From JAWKHR01 sp041394725 (lineage in GTDB: Bacteria > Acidobacteriota > Vicinamibacteria > Vicinamibacterales > SCN-69-37), in NCBI GenBank assembly GCA_041394725.1, contig JAWKHR010000072.1, positions 1 to 24,317 on the forward strand: 24,317 nucleotides of DNA, given 5' to 3'. This document shows, in pieces, positions 13,754 through 21,816 of the stretch. Each line of letters opens with the position of its first letter. Position 1 is the first letter of the stretch. Position numbers and translations under genes: made by a program. Under the pieces are notes generated by a model that was not told the DNA's origin, ran no database searches, and saw nothing but the letters and a program-made list of their open reading frames with translations.

Positions 13754-14705
13754 CGGGCGTCGCCGCTTCGGCCGTCGCGCGCGCCTTCGCTCCCGCGACG
13801 ACCTCCTTCACCGCGTCCACGTAGGCGCCGGACGCGTACGAGCCGGTGTAGAGGCGCTCGTAGCCCTCGAGCAGTTCGGGATACGCGCGCGACAGGAATC
13901 CGAAGAAGTACTCCCGGACCCCGGCCTCCAGATGCGCGACGCCCGCGCCGGCCAGGGGGACCCCCGCCGAGGCAATCGCCTCGACCGTGCGCTCGATGCT
14001 GCGGCGCGACGTGGTGATGCCCGGCACGAGCGGCATCATCAACACCGCCGCATCGACGCCGGCATCCGCCAGCGCCTTCGCGGCGCGCAGGCGCTGTGCG
14101 GGCGAGGCGGTGCCGGGCTCGAGCTGCGTCCAGGCCGCCTCGTCCACGCTCGGCACGCTGAGGTAGACCCGGCACGTCCCGGACCTGGCGAGGACGTCCA
14201 GGTCGCGGACCACCATCGGCCCCTTCGTCACGATCGAGAACGGCGTCTCCGCCTCCACGAGCACCTCGAGGCAGCGGCGCGTGATCCGGTAATGTCCCTC
14301 GATCGGCTGGTAGGGGTCGGTCGCGGTGCCGATCGCGACGAGCTCGCGCCTCCAGGCCCCCCGTGTCAGCTCGCGCCGCAGCACGTCCGGCAGGTTGCGC
14401 TTCACGAAGATCACCGACGAGAACGCGTCACCGGCGTCCAGTTCGAGGTGCTTCTGGTACTTCCGCGCGTAGCAGTACTCGCACGCATGGGTGCAGCCGC
14501 GGTACGGGTTCAGCGCCCACTTGAACCCCATGCCCTTCGGCGCCGTCAGCGCCGACCGCACGTGCACCTCCTGGTACCGCGCCCGGTCCGCGCGCTCGCG
14601 CGCGTCGGGCAGTCCCTCCACCCCGGCCAGGCGCACCGCGTCGGCGACCTCGCGCAACGTCGGCGAGGCGGCGGCCTCCGGAAACAGCGGCAGCAGGCGA
14701 CCCAC
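13719..14705 (-). CDS. Radical SAM protein, spore-photolyase-like / Rv2578c-like group
   Basis: A 328-residue protein. The radical SAM cluster motif is CTHACEYC (Cys71, Cys75, Cys78), preceded by FKWALNPYRG. This context and the following YARKYQKHLELDAG are typical of the SPL-like/Rv2578c family of radical SAM proteins. Further markers are VAIGTATDPYQPIEGHYRITR (substrate and SAM loop), PFSIVTKGPMVVRDLDVL and VYLSVPSVDEAAW. The enzymes bind a [4Fe-4S] cluster and cleave SAM; the substrate of this group is unknown, and a true spore photoproduct lyase role is unlikely. The start is GTG 14705 with no strong ribosome site; the real start could be slightly downstream. Confidence 0.87.
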   Translation of the reverse strand: MGRLLPLFPEAAASPTLREVADAVRLAGVEGLPDARERADRARYQEVHVRSALTAPKGMGFKWALNPYRGCTHACEYCYARKYQKHLELDAGDAFSSVIFVKRNLPDVLRRELTRGAWRRELVAIGTATDPYQPIEGHYRITRRCLEVLVEAETPFSIVTKGPMVVRDLDVLARSGTCRVYLSVPSVDEAAWTQLEPGTASPAQRLRAAKALADAGVDAAVLMMPLVPGITTSRRSIERTVEAIASAGVPLAGAGVAHLEAGVREYFFGFLSRAYPELLEGYERLYTGSYASGAYVDAVKEVVAGAKARATAEAATPVRSGPAGSSAP

Positions 14706-14763
14706 CCGCAGACTTTCGCCTTAGTTTCGTCTCAAGTCAAGGGGGACGGGTCTCGGCGCCCGC

Positions 14764-16275
14764 TCAGCGCTTTCGTACGTTGAAGATACGGGCCCCCGGA
14801 TCGTCCCTCGGAACGCGCTCGACGACCAGGCGCTCGTCACGCTCCACGCGATCGAGCAGCCACCCGCTGCCGTACGAGTAGACGTCGAAGGCGTCGCCGC
14901 GCGCGAGCAGGCCCTCGTAGGACAGCACCGTCATCGGCGCCCATCGCGACAGCACCTGCAGGCCGCGGTCCAGGGTGTCCGTGCCGCTCAGCCGCGCGGC
15001 CTCGTCGGGGTCGGCCGCATAGACGATCGATTCCCGCGTCTCGGCGGGGCAGTAGTACCAGAGCTGCGCGAACGTGAGGCCGCCCGTCACCGCCACGGTT
15101 CGTCCGGCGGCGAGCTCGTCCCGCAGCGCCGGGCGTATGCCGCACGGGTCCACGAAGGTCGCGCGCTCCGGGCTCCGCGCGTCCGCCACGCTCATCGCGA
15201 ACGCCGCGACCAGCGCCCCGACCACGATCAGGTCCACGCGTGCCCGGCGCCGGCTCATCTGCCACGCCCCCATCGTCACCGCGAGCGCGACGACGACGAT
15301 GACGGCCAGGCCGTAGCGTGGCGTGAAGCCGCCGGCGAAGCGGCCGAGGGCGAGGCCGATGAGCGGCATGGTCAGGCCGACGATCAGGAACACCGTCTCG
15401 TGCAGAGGGAGGGGATGCGCCAGGCGCGGCAGCCGCGCGGCCTTCCCGGAGGCGGCGACGACGGCCGCACCGATGCCGACGATCAGCGCCAGGCCGAGTG
15501 CGATCAGCAGCCACGGGTCGAGCAGCGGGCCGAGCACGAAGCGATACGCGCCCACCGGGTCGAGCGGCGCGGCCCGCGCCCAGAACGTCGCCGACCGCGC
15601 CAGCGCGCCCGCGGTCACCGGCCAGAGCGGCGCGATCGCCAGCAGGCCGGCGACGACGGCCGTCGCCACGCCGGCGTCGAGCACGCGGCTCCGGTACCAC
15701 CGCACCGCCTCCGCGCCGGCCAGCGGCGGCAGGATCAGCACGGCGTAGTAGTGCGTCCACATCATCAACGCCGCGGCGCCCGCCAGCACCGGCAGCGTGA
15801 CCCGCCGTCGCCGCCCGGCGGCGGCCTCGGTCCAGGCCCACACGGCCACGGCGGTGCAGCCGAACAGCAGGCCGTAGCCGCGGGACTCGTAGGCGAAGCG
15901 GAAGACGGCCGTTTCGGCCACCAGGCACGCCGCGGCGACCGCGAGCAGGGCGTGCGATCGCCGGCGGACCATCGCGAACAGCGCCGCGCAGCCGATCCAC
16001 ACGCCGGCCATGGCGGGCAGCCTGGCCTGCACGGGCCCCGTCCCCGCGACGGCGGTCACCCACCGGACGAGGAGCGTGTTGAGCGGCGGCTGGAAGTCGG
16101 CGCCGTCGATGAGCGCCGCGCCGACGTCGCGCAGCGACGGCTGGCCGGCGACGATGAGCGTGACGATCTCGTCGTGCCAGAGCGGCCTGGCCGCCGCGTG
16201 GGAAGCGGCTGCGACGAAGAACGCCACCGAGAACACGCCGAAGAGCCACCAGGCGTGCCGGTCCATCCAGGCCAT
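14764..16275 (-). CDS. GT-C fold membrane glycosyltransferase (GT39/ArnT-like)
   Basis: A 503-residue polytopic protein. The first lumenal/periplasmic loop has PLWHDEIVTL with Asp35-Glu36, the acidic pair typical of GT-C enzymes, then FQPPLNTLLVRW and, after helix 3, RFAYESRGYGLLFG. About 10-11 membrane segments follow to roughly residue 370, then a soluble C-terminal domain of about 130 residues. Enzymes of this class use polyprenyl-phosphate-linked sugars and transfer the sugar to lipid or protein on the outer face of the inner membrane. ATG 16275 is preceded by GAGGA, and the gene starts 13 bases after the UbiA stop, so it is likely co-transcribed with it. Confidence 0.8.
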   Translation of the reverse strand: MAWMDRHAWWLFGVFSVAFFVAAASHAAARPLWHDEIVTLIVAGQPSLRDVGAALIDGADFQPPLNTLLVRWVTAVAGTGPVQARLPAMAGVWIGCAALFAMVRRRSHALLAVAAACLVAETAVFRFAYESRGYGLLFGCTAVAVWAWTEAAAGRRRRVTLPVLAGAAALMMWTHYYAVLILPPLAGAEAVRWYRSRVLDAGVATAVVAGLLAIAPLWPVTAGALARSATFWARAAPLDPVGAYRFVLGPLLDPWLLIALGLALIVGIGAAVVAASGKAARLPRLAHPLPLHETVFLIVGLTMPLIGLALGRFAGGFTPRYGLAVIVVVALAVTMGAWQMSRRRARVDLIVVGALVAAFAMSVADARSPERATFVDPCGIRPALRDELAAGRTVAVTGGLTFAQLWYYCPAETRESIVYAADPDEAARLSGTDTLDRGLQVLSRWAPMTVLSYEGLLARGDAFDVYSYGSGWLLDRVERDERLVVERVPRDDPGARIFNVRKR

Positions 16276-16288
16276 CGGGTCCTCGTCG

Positions 16289-17194
16289 TCAGAGCACGTA
16301 GGCGAGCGCGAAGCCGATCTGGGCGACGAACATCATGCGGTACATGTGCGCCCACGACACGTGGTTCGCCTCGACGGCCAGATCCTCGGGCCGCTTGAGC
16401 ATCAGGGAGCACACGTACAGGCCGTAGGCCGTCATCACCGCGCCGAGCGCGTGCAGCAGGACCGCGTGGCCGGTCAGGATGCCGGCGGCGGTGCCGGCGT
16501 TGATCAGCAGGAACGGCAGGACGAAGGACGGCGAGATCATCCACGCGGCGCGTCGGACGCCGTACAGGATCGGCAGCGTCCGGCAGCCGCCGCGGCGGTC
16601 GCCCTCCATGTCGGCGAAGTCCTTCGTCGTGGACGCGCCGAGCAGGAAGAGCCCGAAGATCGTCCCGATGAACCACGGCTCCAGGCCCATCACGGTCTTC
16701 ACCGACGACCACCCGGCCACCTTGAGCAGCACGCCGCGGGGCACGGCAATGGTGATGTTCGCCCAGATCCCGTACTGCTTGGTGCGCAGCGGCGGCACCG
16801 AGTAGATCCACGTCGCCACGACCGCGGCGACGACGATCCAGAAGCACTCGTGTCGGCCGCCGGGCGCGACGAGCCACGCGAGGACCAGCGTCAGGACGTA
16901 GGCGACGGTCGTGAAGACCCACGCCTGCGCGATGGTCAGCCGGCCGCTCGGCAGGGGCCGGGAGCCCTTGTTCACGCGGTCGATCTCGAGGTCGTAGATC
17001 TGGTTGAGCGCGTTGCTGCCGCTGTTGAACACGGCGGCCATGGCCGCGCCGATGACCGCGGGCTCGAGCACCGCCACGCTCCACGTCTCGGGGGGCGCCG
17101 CGCCGATCGCGGTCACCGCGCCCGAGACGAAGCCGAGCGCGGGCGCGATCAGCGTGAAGGGCCGGGCCAGGTCCACGTAGTCTCGAGTTGCCAC
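16289..17194 (-). CDS. UbiA-superfamily prenyltransferase
   Basis: A 301-residue integral membrane protein. Two Asp-rich magnesium-diphosphate sites are clear: NQIYDLEIDRVNKGSRPLPS (from residue 64; Asp68, Asp72) and KDFADMEGDRRGGCRTLPI (from 191; Asp192, Asp195, Asp199). Around them are about 8-9 helices. The first motif resembles homogentisate or chlorophyll prenyltransferases; the second resembles geranylgeranylglyceryl-phosphate prenyltransferases. It should transfer a prenyl group from prenyl-PP to a quinone precursor, tetrapyrrole or glycerol lipid, but the acceptor is not decided. GTG 17194 lies 3 bases after the preceding stop (17197). A long upstream open frame is only a shadow of that gene. 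Confidence 0.88.
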   Translation of the reverse strand: MATRDYVDLARPFTLIAPALGFVSGAVTAIGAAPPETWSVAVLEPAVIGAAMAAVFNSGSNALNQIYDLEIDRVNKGSRPLPSGRLTIAQAWVFTTVAYVLTLVLAWLVAPGGRHECFWIVVAAVVATWIYSVPPLRTKQYGIWANITIAVPRGVLLKVAGWSSVKTVMGLEPWFIGTIFGLFLLGASTTKDFADMEGDRRGGCRTLPILYGVRRAAWMISPSFVLPFLLINAGTAAGILTGHAVLLHALGAVMTAYGLYVCSLMLKRPEDLAVEANHVSWAHMYRMMFVAQIGFALAYVL

Positions 17195-17196
17195 CG

Positions 17197-18528
17197 CTAC
17201 ACCGTCCGCCAGAGGACGAGCGCCAGTCCGGCGCCCAGGGCCGTGTTGACGACGTTCAACGCGTCGTTGTCGAGGATACCCCGGTGTTCGAGCGTCGCGC
17301 CGAGCACGCCCTCGACGAGCGACGCCACCGTCGCCGCCACCGTCACCACCACGATGGCCGCCGCCGGCATCAGTCCCAGGGCCGTCGCCGCACCCGCGAG
17401 CGCGGCGGCCGCCGCGATGCCGGCGATCGTCCCCTCCACCGACACCGCGCCCGACGTGCCGGGCGGCACCCGCCGGAACGTCGTCACCAGGTACGTCGTC
17501 CGGCCCCACGCCTTGCCGACCTCGCTCGCGATCGTGTCGCTGGCGCCGGTCACGAGCGCGGCCGTGAGCGCGATGAGGAGCGCCTGAGGGTTCGCCGCGC
17601 CCGGCACGAGGAGCGCGGCCCACGCGGCGGCGCCGGTGTTCGCGATGGCGTTGCCGGGCCCGCGCCGTCCGCCGCGCGCCTCCGCGATGCCGAGCCGGGC
17701 CTTGCGCGCGTAGCCGGCGCGCGTCGCCACGACCGCGGCGGCGAAGCAGACGAGCAGCAGCGTCCACGCGGGCCAGCCGCCGCCCGCGACGATCGCCACG
17801 CCAATCAGGAAGCCCGTGACCGCGCCCGCGGGTGTCACCGTGCCCGCGCGCCAGCCGGCCCAGGCGACGAGCGCGTTGGCCAGGACCGCGGGAGGCAGCC
17901 GCGCCGCGAGCGTGTCCGCCGCACCCGCGAGCGTCGCCGCGTCCACGATCGTGAGCGAGCCCAGCACCAGGCCGGCGGTCGCGGCCACCGAGACGTTATC
18001 GTCGAGGCGGATCGGCGCGGTCTCGACGAGGCCCGCCACGGCCGCCGCGGTCACCGGCGCCGCGATCAGCCACCACGCCGGCGCGGGCGACACGTCGCGC
18101 ATCCACCATGCGATTCCGAGCCCCGCCGCGCCCGCGAACCCCCAGAACGCCAGCAGGCCCGCCACCGACTTCTCGCCGTTCCATGGCAGCCTCGCGCTCG
18201 CGACGTGCGCGCCGACGAGCGTCGCGAACCCGTCGCCGGCCGCCAGCACCACCCACGCGATCGCCACGATGTCCAGCCGTTCGCGGAAGGCGAGCACGAG
18301 ACCGAGCACCGCCAGCGGGTAGAGGACGATGCCGGATCGGATCGGTCGCTCGAGATCGCCCGGCCGGAAGAGGCCGGGCGCGACCCGCGGCAGCAGCAGC
18401 GTGTTGCCCGCGACGGCGATCAGCGCGGCGAGCGCCGCCTGCGGCCAGGTCAGCCAGCGGAGCAGCAGCGCGAGGGCGCCGACGCCCACGTGGACGCTCT
18501 GCCGCGGGAACTCGGTGCGTGCGGCCAT
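17197..18528 (-). CDS. Fused prenol kinase (VTE5/dolichol-kinase-like) and DUF92 (VTE6-like) membrane protein
   Basis: A 443-residue polytopic protein with two domains. Residues 1 to about 200 carry phytol/dolichol-kinase marks: RQSVHVGVG (9-17), AGDGFATLVG (97-106), WNGEKSVAGL (116-125) and ETAPIRLDDNVSV (169-181). Residues about 210-443 are a DUF92 domain, with GGGWPAWTLL (249-258), GGRRGPGNAIANTG (286-299), SDTIASEVGKAWG (330-342), PPGTSGAVSVEGTIAG (355-370) and ILDNDALNVVN (418-428). In plants and cyanobacteria VTE5 makes phytyl-P from phytol, and the DUF92 protein VTE6 makes phytyl-PP. By analogy this single chain may take a prenyl alcohol to its diphosphate. It sits 4 bases after the rmd-like gene and 2 bases before the UbiA gene. 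Confidence 0.82.
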   Translation of the reverse strand: MAARTEFPRQSVHVGVGALALLLRWLTWPQAALAALIAVAGNTLLLPRVAPGLFRPGDLERPIRSGIVLYPLAVLGLVLAFRERLDIVAIAWVVLAAGDGFATLVGAHVASARLPWNGEKSVAGLLAFWGFAGAAGLGIAWWMRDVSPAPAWWLIAAPVTAAAVAGLVETAPIRLDDNVSVAATAGLVLGSLTIVDAATLAGAADTLAARLPPAVLANALVAWAGWRAGTVTPAGAVTGFLIGVAIVAGGGWPAWTLLLVCFAAAVVATRAGYARKARLGIAEARGGRRGPGNAIANTGAAAWAALLVPGAANPQALLIALTAALVTGASDTIASEVGKAWGRTTYLVTTFRRVPPGTSGAVSVEGTIAGIAAAAALAGAATALGLMPAAAIVVVTVAATVASLVEGVLGATLEHRGILDNDALNVVNTALGAGLALVLWRTV

Positions 18529-18532
18529 CGGC

Positions 18533-19483
18533 TCAGCGCCCGGACCGGACCTCGTCGCGCCACCAGTCGAGCGTATCGGCCAGCGTCTGCTCGACCGGAA
18601 TCCGCGGCGCCCACCCGAACTCGGTGCGCAGCCGCGACGCGTCGCCCTGGACGACGGGGATGTCCGACGGGCGCAGGCGGTCCGCGTCCACCTCGAGTTC
18701 CACCCTGACGCGCGCGAGCTGCACGAGCTCCTCGAGCAGGTCGCCCATGCGCCACGCGCGACCCGAGCAGATGTTGTAGGGACGGCCGACCGGCGCGCCG
18801 GCCATCAGCACGTGGTAGGCCTCGACGACGTCGCGGACGTCGGTCACGTCGCGGCGCGCGTCCAGGTTGCCCACGCGGAGCACCGCCGGCTCGAGGCCGG
18901 CCTCGATGCGCGCGATCTGCCGCGCGAAGCTCGACACGGCGAACCCCGGCTGCTGGCGCGGGCCGATGTGGTTGAACGGCCGCGCGACGACGACGTCGAG
19001 CCCGTCCTCGGTGGCGGCCCGCAGCGCGAGCTGGTCCTGCGCCAGCTTCGAGAACCCGTAGGGCGTGCGCGGGATGAGCGGCGCCGACTCGTCGATCGGG
19101 TCGTCGCCGATCTGGTACACCTGCGCCGACGTGACCACCAGCACGCGGCACGGCCACGTCGCATGGCGCACGGCCTCGAGCAGGTAGTGCGTGCCGAGCG
19201 CGTTCGCGCGCAGGTGTGGCACCACGCTCCGGTACGATCGATCCACGGCGGACTCGCCCGCCAGGTGGAAGATGCGCGACGGGGTCGCGTCCTCGATCGC
19301 GGCGCGGACGCCGTCGGCGTCCACGAGGTCCACGGCCTGCCAGTCGATCGGCCGCGTCGCGTCGGGCGGGCGGCCGCCGGGCCGGTACCACGCCACGACG
19401 GGGGCATCGTCGGCGAGCAGGTCCAGCAGGTGGCTGCCGACGAAGCCGGTGGCGCCGGTGACGAGCGTCGGTCGGGTGGTCAT
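18533..19483 (-). CDS. rmd: NAD(P)-dependent sugar-nucleotide reductase/epimerase, GDP-4-keto-6-deoxymannose reductase-like
   Basis: A 316-residue extended short-chain dehydrogenase. The cofactor loop is GATGFVG (10-16). The catalytic residues are in VTSAQVY (118-123) and YGFSK (Tyr142, Lys146). RPFNHIGPRQQPGFAVSSFA with ARQIARIEAG nearby is the substrate segment characteristic of Rmd and related GDP-mannose-pathway enzymes. RRDVTDVRDVVEAYHVLM and YNICSGRAWRM follow as usual. Rmd reduces GDP-4-keto-6-deoxy-D-mannose to GDP-D-rhamnose for surface glycans. No GDP-mannose 4,6-dehydratase (Gmd) lies beside it, so the exact substrate is inference. It starts 19 bases after lptD and ends 4 bases before the fused kinase gene. 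Confidence 0.85.
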   Translation of the reverse strand: MTTRPTLVTGATGFVGSHLLDLLADDAPVVAWYRPGGRPPDATRPIDWQAVDLVDADGVRAAIEDATPSRIFHLAGESAVDRSYRSVVPHLRANALGTHYLLEAVRHATWPCRVLVVTSAQVYQIGDDPIDESAPLIPRTPYGFSKLAQDQLALRAATEDGLDVVVARPFNHIGPRQQPGFAVSSFARQIARIEAGLEPAVLRVGNLDARRDVTDVRDVVEAYHVLMAGAPVGRPYNICSGRAWRMGDLLEELVQLARVRVELEVDADRLRPSDIPVVQGDASRLRTEFGWAPRIPVEQTLADTLDWWRDEVRSGR

Positions 19484-19502
19484 CGCGGGGCGCGTCCGGC
19501 GT

Positions 19503-21770
19503 TCATCGCCGGCTGCTGTCGCCGAAACCGCCGAGCGGGTTGTCGAACGACCCGATCCCCGCCAGCGTGAACGAGAAGTTGAACACGTGGTCGGACGGCA
19601 GGCCGGCGTAGCCGCGGTTGACGACCTGATAGCTCACGTTCAGGCCGCAGCACTGCGTGTTGTAGTAGCCGGTGAAGCTCTGCCGGACCCACAGCTTGTT
19701 CTTCACGTCGTAGTTGAACGCGTAGCTGCCGCCGACGCGGTTCTGCAGCAGCCGGATCTGGGTGCCGGCGCCGAGCGAGTGCGTGGCGTAGCGCGGGTCG
19801 TCGAAACCGGGCAGGCCCTCGATGTACTGCTGCTTCGCCCAGCTCGCCTGCCAGTTGACCTGGGGGCTGCCGTAGCGCGCCGTCGCGCTGAACACGCGCG
19901 GCGTCTTGAACTTCGGGTCGATGTCGGTGGTGAACGACGCGGTGAAGCGGTCCACGGGCGTCGAGTCCACGCTCAGCTTGAGCGGCGAGTAGGACGACGC
20001 GGTGCGCGACGACTGGTACTGCTGGTCGAAGATCGCCGCGCGCGGGTCGGTGTAGTAGCTCTGGTTCAGGGACACGCGGAGGATCTCGCGGTACTGGCCG
20101 CGTCCGCCCTCCACCGGCTTGCGCGCGTAGAGGAAGTTGGTCACGCCGTAGGTGATCGTCGTCGTGCCGCCGACCTGGCGGTCGAAGTCCACGGCCGGGA
20201 CCCGGTCGAAGTTCGAGAACGGCGAGAGCCACGAGAACGAGAGGTTCGGCTCGATCAGGTGCTTGAGCCGGTCGGCGTAGGTGCCGCCTTCCCGATCCCA
20301 GACGCGCTGGATCTTCGGGCCGGACATGTTCGTCGAGAGGCGGATGAGCGACCGGTTGAGCGGCTGCGGCACCTGCTCGCCGGTGTCCGGGTCCTGGCTC
20401 TCGAACCACCGCGTGAACTGCCACTGCGCCGAGGCGGTGAGGTCGAGGAACGACCACTTGCTGAGCGGCGCGCGCACCGCGGGCGAGAGGTTGATCTTCG
20501 AGTAGCTCAGGTTGGTGGCCGGGTCGCTGAGGTCCGCCTGGTCCACGATGTGCGAGAAGTCGGACGACGAGCTGACGTAGATCCGCGACCGGCCGATGGT
20601 CCGGGGCGCCGTCGAGAACTGCACGCTCGGCAGGTTGCCGTGGCGCCGGCCGTCCTGGCCGAAGAAGTAGTCGCGCTGGTCCATCGTGACCCCGAGGCGG
20701 TAGTAGCGCGCGATGGTGCCGGTCACGTTCGCGGCGAAGCTGCGCTGCCGGTTCGAGAAGTCGTAGTAGTTCTGCGTGTACAGCTGCCGCGTCGTGACGT
20801 CGCTCACGTAGTCGGTGCGCGCCGTCAGGCGGAAGCCCCGCGGGAGGGCCTGGCTCATCGAGCCGCGCATGTCGATCGATCGGCTCGCGTCCCGCAGCAC
20901 CGACCCGTCCGTGGCGAGCTGCTGCTTCTCGTTGAACAACGTGAACGTCAGGTTGCCCTGCGACCCGGGCGCCGCGATGTAGCGGTACTCGCCGCCGTAG
21001 CGCACGCCGCTCTTCGAGAAGTAGTCGTGGTAGAGCGTCGCGTCCATGTTGCGCGCGATGGCCCAGAAGAACGCGTTGCCGATGCCCGCGCCGCCGATCG
21101 TCGAGGACTGGTACTTCGGCAGCAGGAACCCGGTCGCACGGTCTTCCTTGCCAATCGGGTAGTACATCCACGGCAGGTAGAACAGCGGCACGTTCTTGAC
21201 CCGCAGGACCGCGTTGCGCATGGTCACCCGGTCGTCCAGCGTGATCGTGCCGGACGTGCTGTGGAGATCCCAGCGCGGCGTGGGCTGCGTGCAGGTCGAG
21301 AACCAGCCGTTGGTGAGCGTGTAGGTCCTCGGGCCCACGCGCTGGAGCTTCGCGACGCTGAAATAGAGGTCCGGCTCCATGGTGCCGAACTGGTCGCGCG
21401 CGACCTGCTGGTCGGTGATGCGCGCCCAGCCCGACGCGCCCTCGAACGTGCCGTAGCGCGTCTTCCGGTTGATGACCGCGCGGCTCGCGAAGACGGTGAG
21501 GTCGTCCTGCTGGAACACGACGTTGCCCGTCGCGATGACGTCGTCGCTCGCCGGCGGCAGCGCGACTTCGTCCGCCCAGACCTGCGTGCCGCCGCAGGTG
21601 GCGTGGACCCGCGTGTAGACGTGCGTGCCGTCCGGCCGGACTTCCTCGCCGGCCGTGGTCAGGCCGAAGGCGTCCGGCGGGCAGTCCGTGAACGGGCTCT
21701 GGGCCCGCGCGGCCGACGGCCACGCCAGGGCGCCGAGCACCACGGCAGCGAGGACGAGCACACGAGTCAC
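19503..21770 (-). CDS. lptD: LPS-assembly protein LptD
   Basis: A 755-residue outer-membrane protein that, with LptE, inserts lipopolysaccharide into the outer leaflet. GTG 21770 is the only plausible start: it begins a signal peptide with cut at ARA-QS near residue 23. The same frame is open to 22145, but that part is a shadow of folC. Residues about 50-115 form the LptA/OstA-like jelly roll (VIATGNVVFQQDDLTVFASR). GFLLPKYQSSTIGGAGIGN and the following beta-barrel are typical of LptD. Cysteines at 30, 59, 160 (WFSTCTQP) and the pair 707-708 (NTQCCGLN) match the layout of the E. coli disulfide-bonded cysteines. The gene starts 46 bases after the folC stop. Confidence 0.95.
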   Translation of the reverse strand: MTRVLVLAAVVLGALAWPSAARAQSPFTDCPPDAFGLTTAGEEVRPDGTHVYTRVHATCGGTQVWADEVALPPASDDVIATGNVVFQQDDLTVFASRAVINRKTRYGTFEGASGWARITDQQVARDQFGTMEPDLYFSVAKLQRVGPRTYTLTNGWFSTCTQPTPRWDLHSTSGTITLDDRVTMRNAVLRVKNVPLFYLPWMYYPIGKEDRATGFLLPKYQSSTIGGAGIGNAFFWAIARNMDATLYHDYFSKSGVRYGGEYRYIAAPGSQGNLTFTLFNEKQQLATDGSVLRDASRSIDMRGSMSQALPRGFRLTARTDYVSDVTTRQLYTQNYYDFSNRQRSFAANVTGTIARYYRLGVTMDQRDYFFGQDGRRHGNLPSVQFSTAPRTIGRSRIYVSSSSDFSHIVDQADLSDPATNLSYSKINLSPAVRAPLSKWSFLDLTASAQWQFTRWFESQDPDTGEQVPQPLNRSLIRLSTNMSGPKIQRVWDREGGTYADRLKHLIEPNLSFSWLSPFSNFDRVPAVDFDRQVGGTTTITYGVTNFLYARKPVEGGRGQYREILRVSLNQSYYTDPRAAIFDQQYQSSRTASSYSPLKLSVDSTPVDRFTASFTTDIDPKFKTPRVFSATARYGSPQVNWQASWAKQQYIEGLPGFDDPRYATHSLGAGTQIRLLQNRVGGSYAFNYDVKNKLWVRQSFTGYYNTQCCGLNVSYQVVNRGYAGLPSDHVFNFSFTLAGIGSFDNPLGGFGDSSRR

Positions 21771-21816
21771 GACGAGCGGTCCATCCGGCAGGCTGGCATC
21801 TCGGCTCGCACGGATC

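Noticed and set aside
14706..14763. A promoter for the radical SAM gene using minus-strand TTGACT (14740-14735)
   Set aside because: No acceptable -10 hexamer lies 16-18 bases downstream.
17195..17767. N-terminal extension of the UbiA protein into the fused kinase gene
   Set aside because: The extension is Gly/Arg-rich shadow sequence, and starting at GTG 17194 gives a normal UbiA length of 301 residues.
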